A DNA stretch of 5,227 nucleotides from an uncultured Bacilli bacterium (GTDB lineage Bacteria; Bacillota_I; Bacilli_A; RF39; UBA660), in the NCBI GenBank assembly GCA_947631345.1, contig CANRKW010000079.1, forward strand, positions 1 to 5,227, read 5' to 3'. The notes under the pieces were generated by a model. The model worked only from the letters and a program-made list of their open reading frames with translations. It was not told the DNA's origin and ran no database searches. A program made the translations under genes and the position numbers. Below, piece by piece: positions 5,048-5,227 of the stretch; position 1 is the stretch's first letter; each line of letters opens with the position of its first letter.

Positions 5048-5076
5048 ATGATAACACAAAAATTGATTTTTTTAAA
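5048..5076 (-). promoter_or_regulatory. Candidate promoter for the tail-anchored protein gene
   Basis: The minus strand reads TTTAAA (5076-5071), a 17-base spacer and TATCAT (5053-5048) with the TGT of an extended -10. Transcription would start near 5041, which argues for the ATG at 5031 as the true start. The -35 is weak and the region is AT-rich, so this is a moderate candidate. Confidence 0.4.
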
Positions 5077-5078
5077 TA

Positions 5079-5107
5079 TTGATTTTAAAATTGTATAATT
5101 ATATAAT
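5079..5107 (+). promoter_or_regulatory. Sigma-A promoter for the plus-strand reading frame at 5125
   Basis: TTGATT (5079-5084), a 17-base spacer and a perfect TATAAT (5102-5107) lie 17 bases before the ATG, with GGAGG (5114-5118) between. The -10 sits in the 12-bp palindrome AATTATATAATT (5097-5108), so a second TATAAT faces the other way. TTGATTTT occurs twice, 16 bases apart (5063-5070 and 5079-5086). Confidence 0.6.
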
Positions 5108-5124
5108 TAAGTTGGAGGTTATAA

Positions 5125-5205
5125 ATGGAAAAAATAGTTGTTAATAAAGACCCGAGTTTCACACTTGTTGAAGCAAAAAATCACCATCTAGCCCAATGTT
5201 TATAA
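5125..5205 (+). CDS. Short plus-strand ORF: leader peptide or frameshifted gene start
   Basis: The ATG at 5125 has the best ribosome-binding site in the window, GGAGG six bases upstream, and a good promoter. The frame encodes only 26 residues (MEKIVVNKDPSF at the N-terminus, HHLAQCL at the C-terminus) and stops at TAA 5203-5205. From ATG 5196, overlapping by ten bases in another frame, an open frame MFIRLYSDFY runs off the window end. Two readings are possible. It may be a regulatory leader peptide ending in an attenuator-like hairpin. Or it may be a longer gene broken by loss of one base near 5196, since joining the frames gives a continuous HHLAQ-MFIRLYSDFY. The L-Y-x-x-F-Y motif faintly recalls the N-terminal helix of DnaB/DnaD-type primosomal proteins, but ten residues cannot settle this. 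Confidence 0.5.
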   Translation: MEKIVVNKDPSFTLVEAKNHHLAQCL

Positions 5206-5223
5206 GGCTTTATAGTGATTTTT
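5176..5223 (+). terminator. Attenuator- or terminator-like hairpin at the window end
   Basis: AAAAATCAC (5176-5184) is perfectly complementary to GTGATTTTT (5215-5223). Inside it, AGCC (5190-5193) pairs with GGCT (5206-5209) across a symmetric 5 x 5 internal loop in which A-T and T-A pairs are possible. The A-tract before and T-tract after the stem are the pattern of a bidirectional intrinsic terminator. The stop codon of the 26-residue frame falls in the apical loop, but the element also overlaps the possible downstream coding frame. Confidence 0.4.
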
Positions 5224-5227
5224 ATTT

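Overview
The window comes from a very AT-rich, low-GC Firmicute-type bacterium with the standard bacterial code. TGA is used as a stop in two genes and TGG encodes Trp, so this is not the Mycoplasma code. Orthologues of Bacillus YunB (sporulation), YutD, a YutH/CotS-like spore-coat kinase-fold protein and YugI (S1 domain) point to an endospore-forming or formerly endospore-forming member of the Bacilli. An uncultured gut lineage with a reduced AT-rich genome would fit, but that placement is inference.

Layout, all on the minus strand except the last element. 1-113: N-terminus of a lysine-rich protein running off the window. 239-265: terminator of a two-tRNA operon. 308-466: tRNA-Thr(UGU) and tRNA-Val(UAC), both with encoded CCA, behind a near-consensus sigma-A promoter (487-515). 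517-562: a perfect 23-bp tandem duplication that copies the 3' end of the next gene into the region just upstream of the tRNA promoter. 547-906: YugI/CvfD-like S1 RNA-binding protein. 934-1845: YutH-like spore-coat kinase-fold protein. 1869-1892: strong intrinsic terminator. 1885-3015: unrecognised scaffold-like protein (folded N-terminus, Pro-rich linker, C-terminal coiled coil). 3078-3344: YutD. 3378-4118: YunB. 4144-5031: unrecognised acidic protein with a single C-terminal membrane anchor. 5044-5124: divergent promoter region. 5125 onward, plus strand: a well-initiated short reading frame that either is a leader peptide over an attenuator-like hairpin or is the frameshifted start of a longer gene.

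The six minus-strand protein genes are tightly packed (gaps of about 20-65 bases), but they are probably not one simple operon. Several have their own promoter-like element about 15-25 bases before the start codon, and one strong terminator divides the group. The conserved theme is sporulation: YunB and YutH belong to the mother-cell programme in Bacillus, and elements resembling sigma-E -10 boxes lie in front of both here. The two unrecognised proteins, a tail-anchored membrane protein beside yunB and a coiled-coil scaffold-like protein beside yutH, are candidates for lineage-specific partners in spore envelope or cell-envelope assembly. That link rests on gene neighbourhood only.
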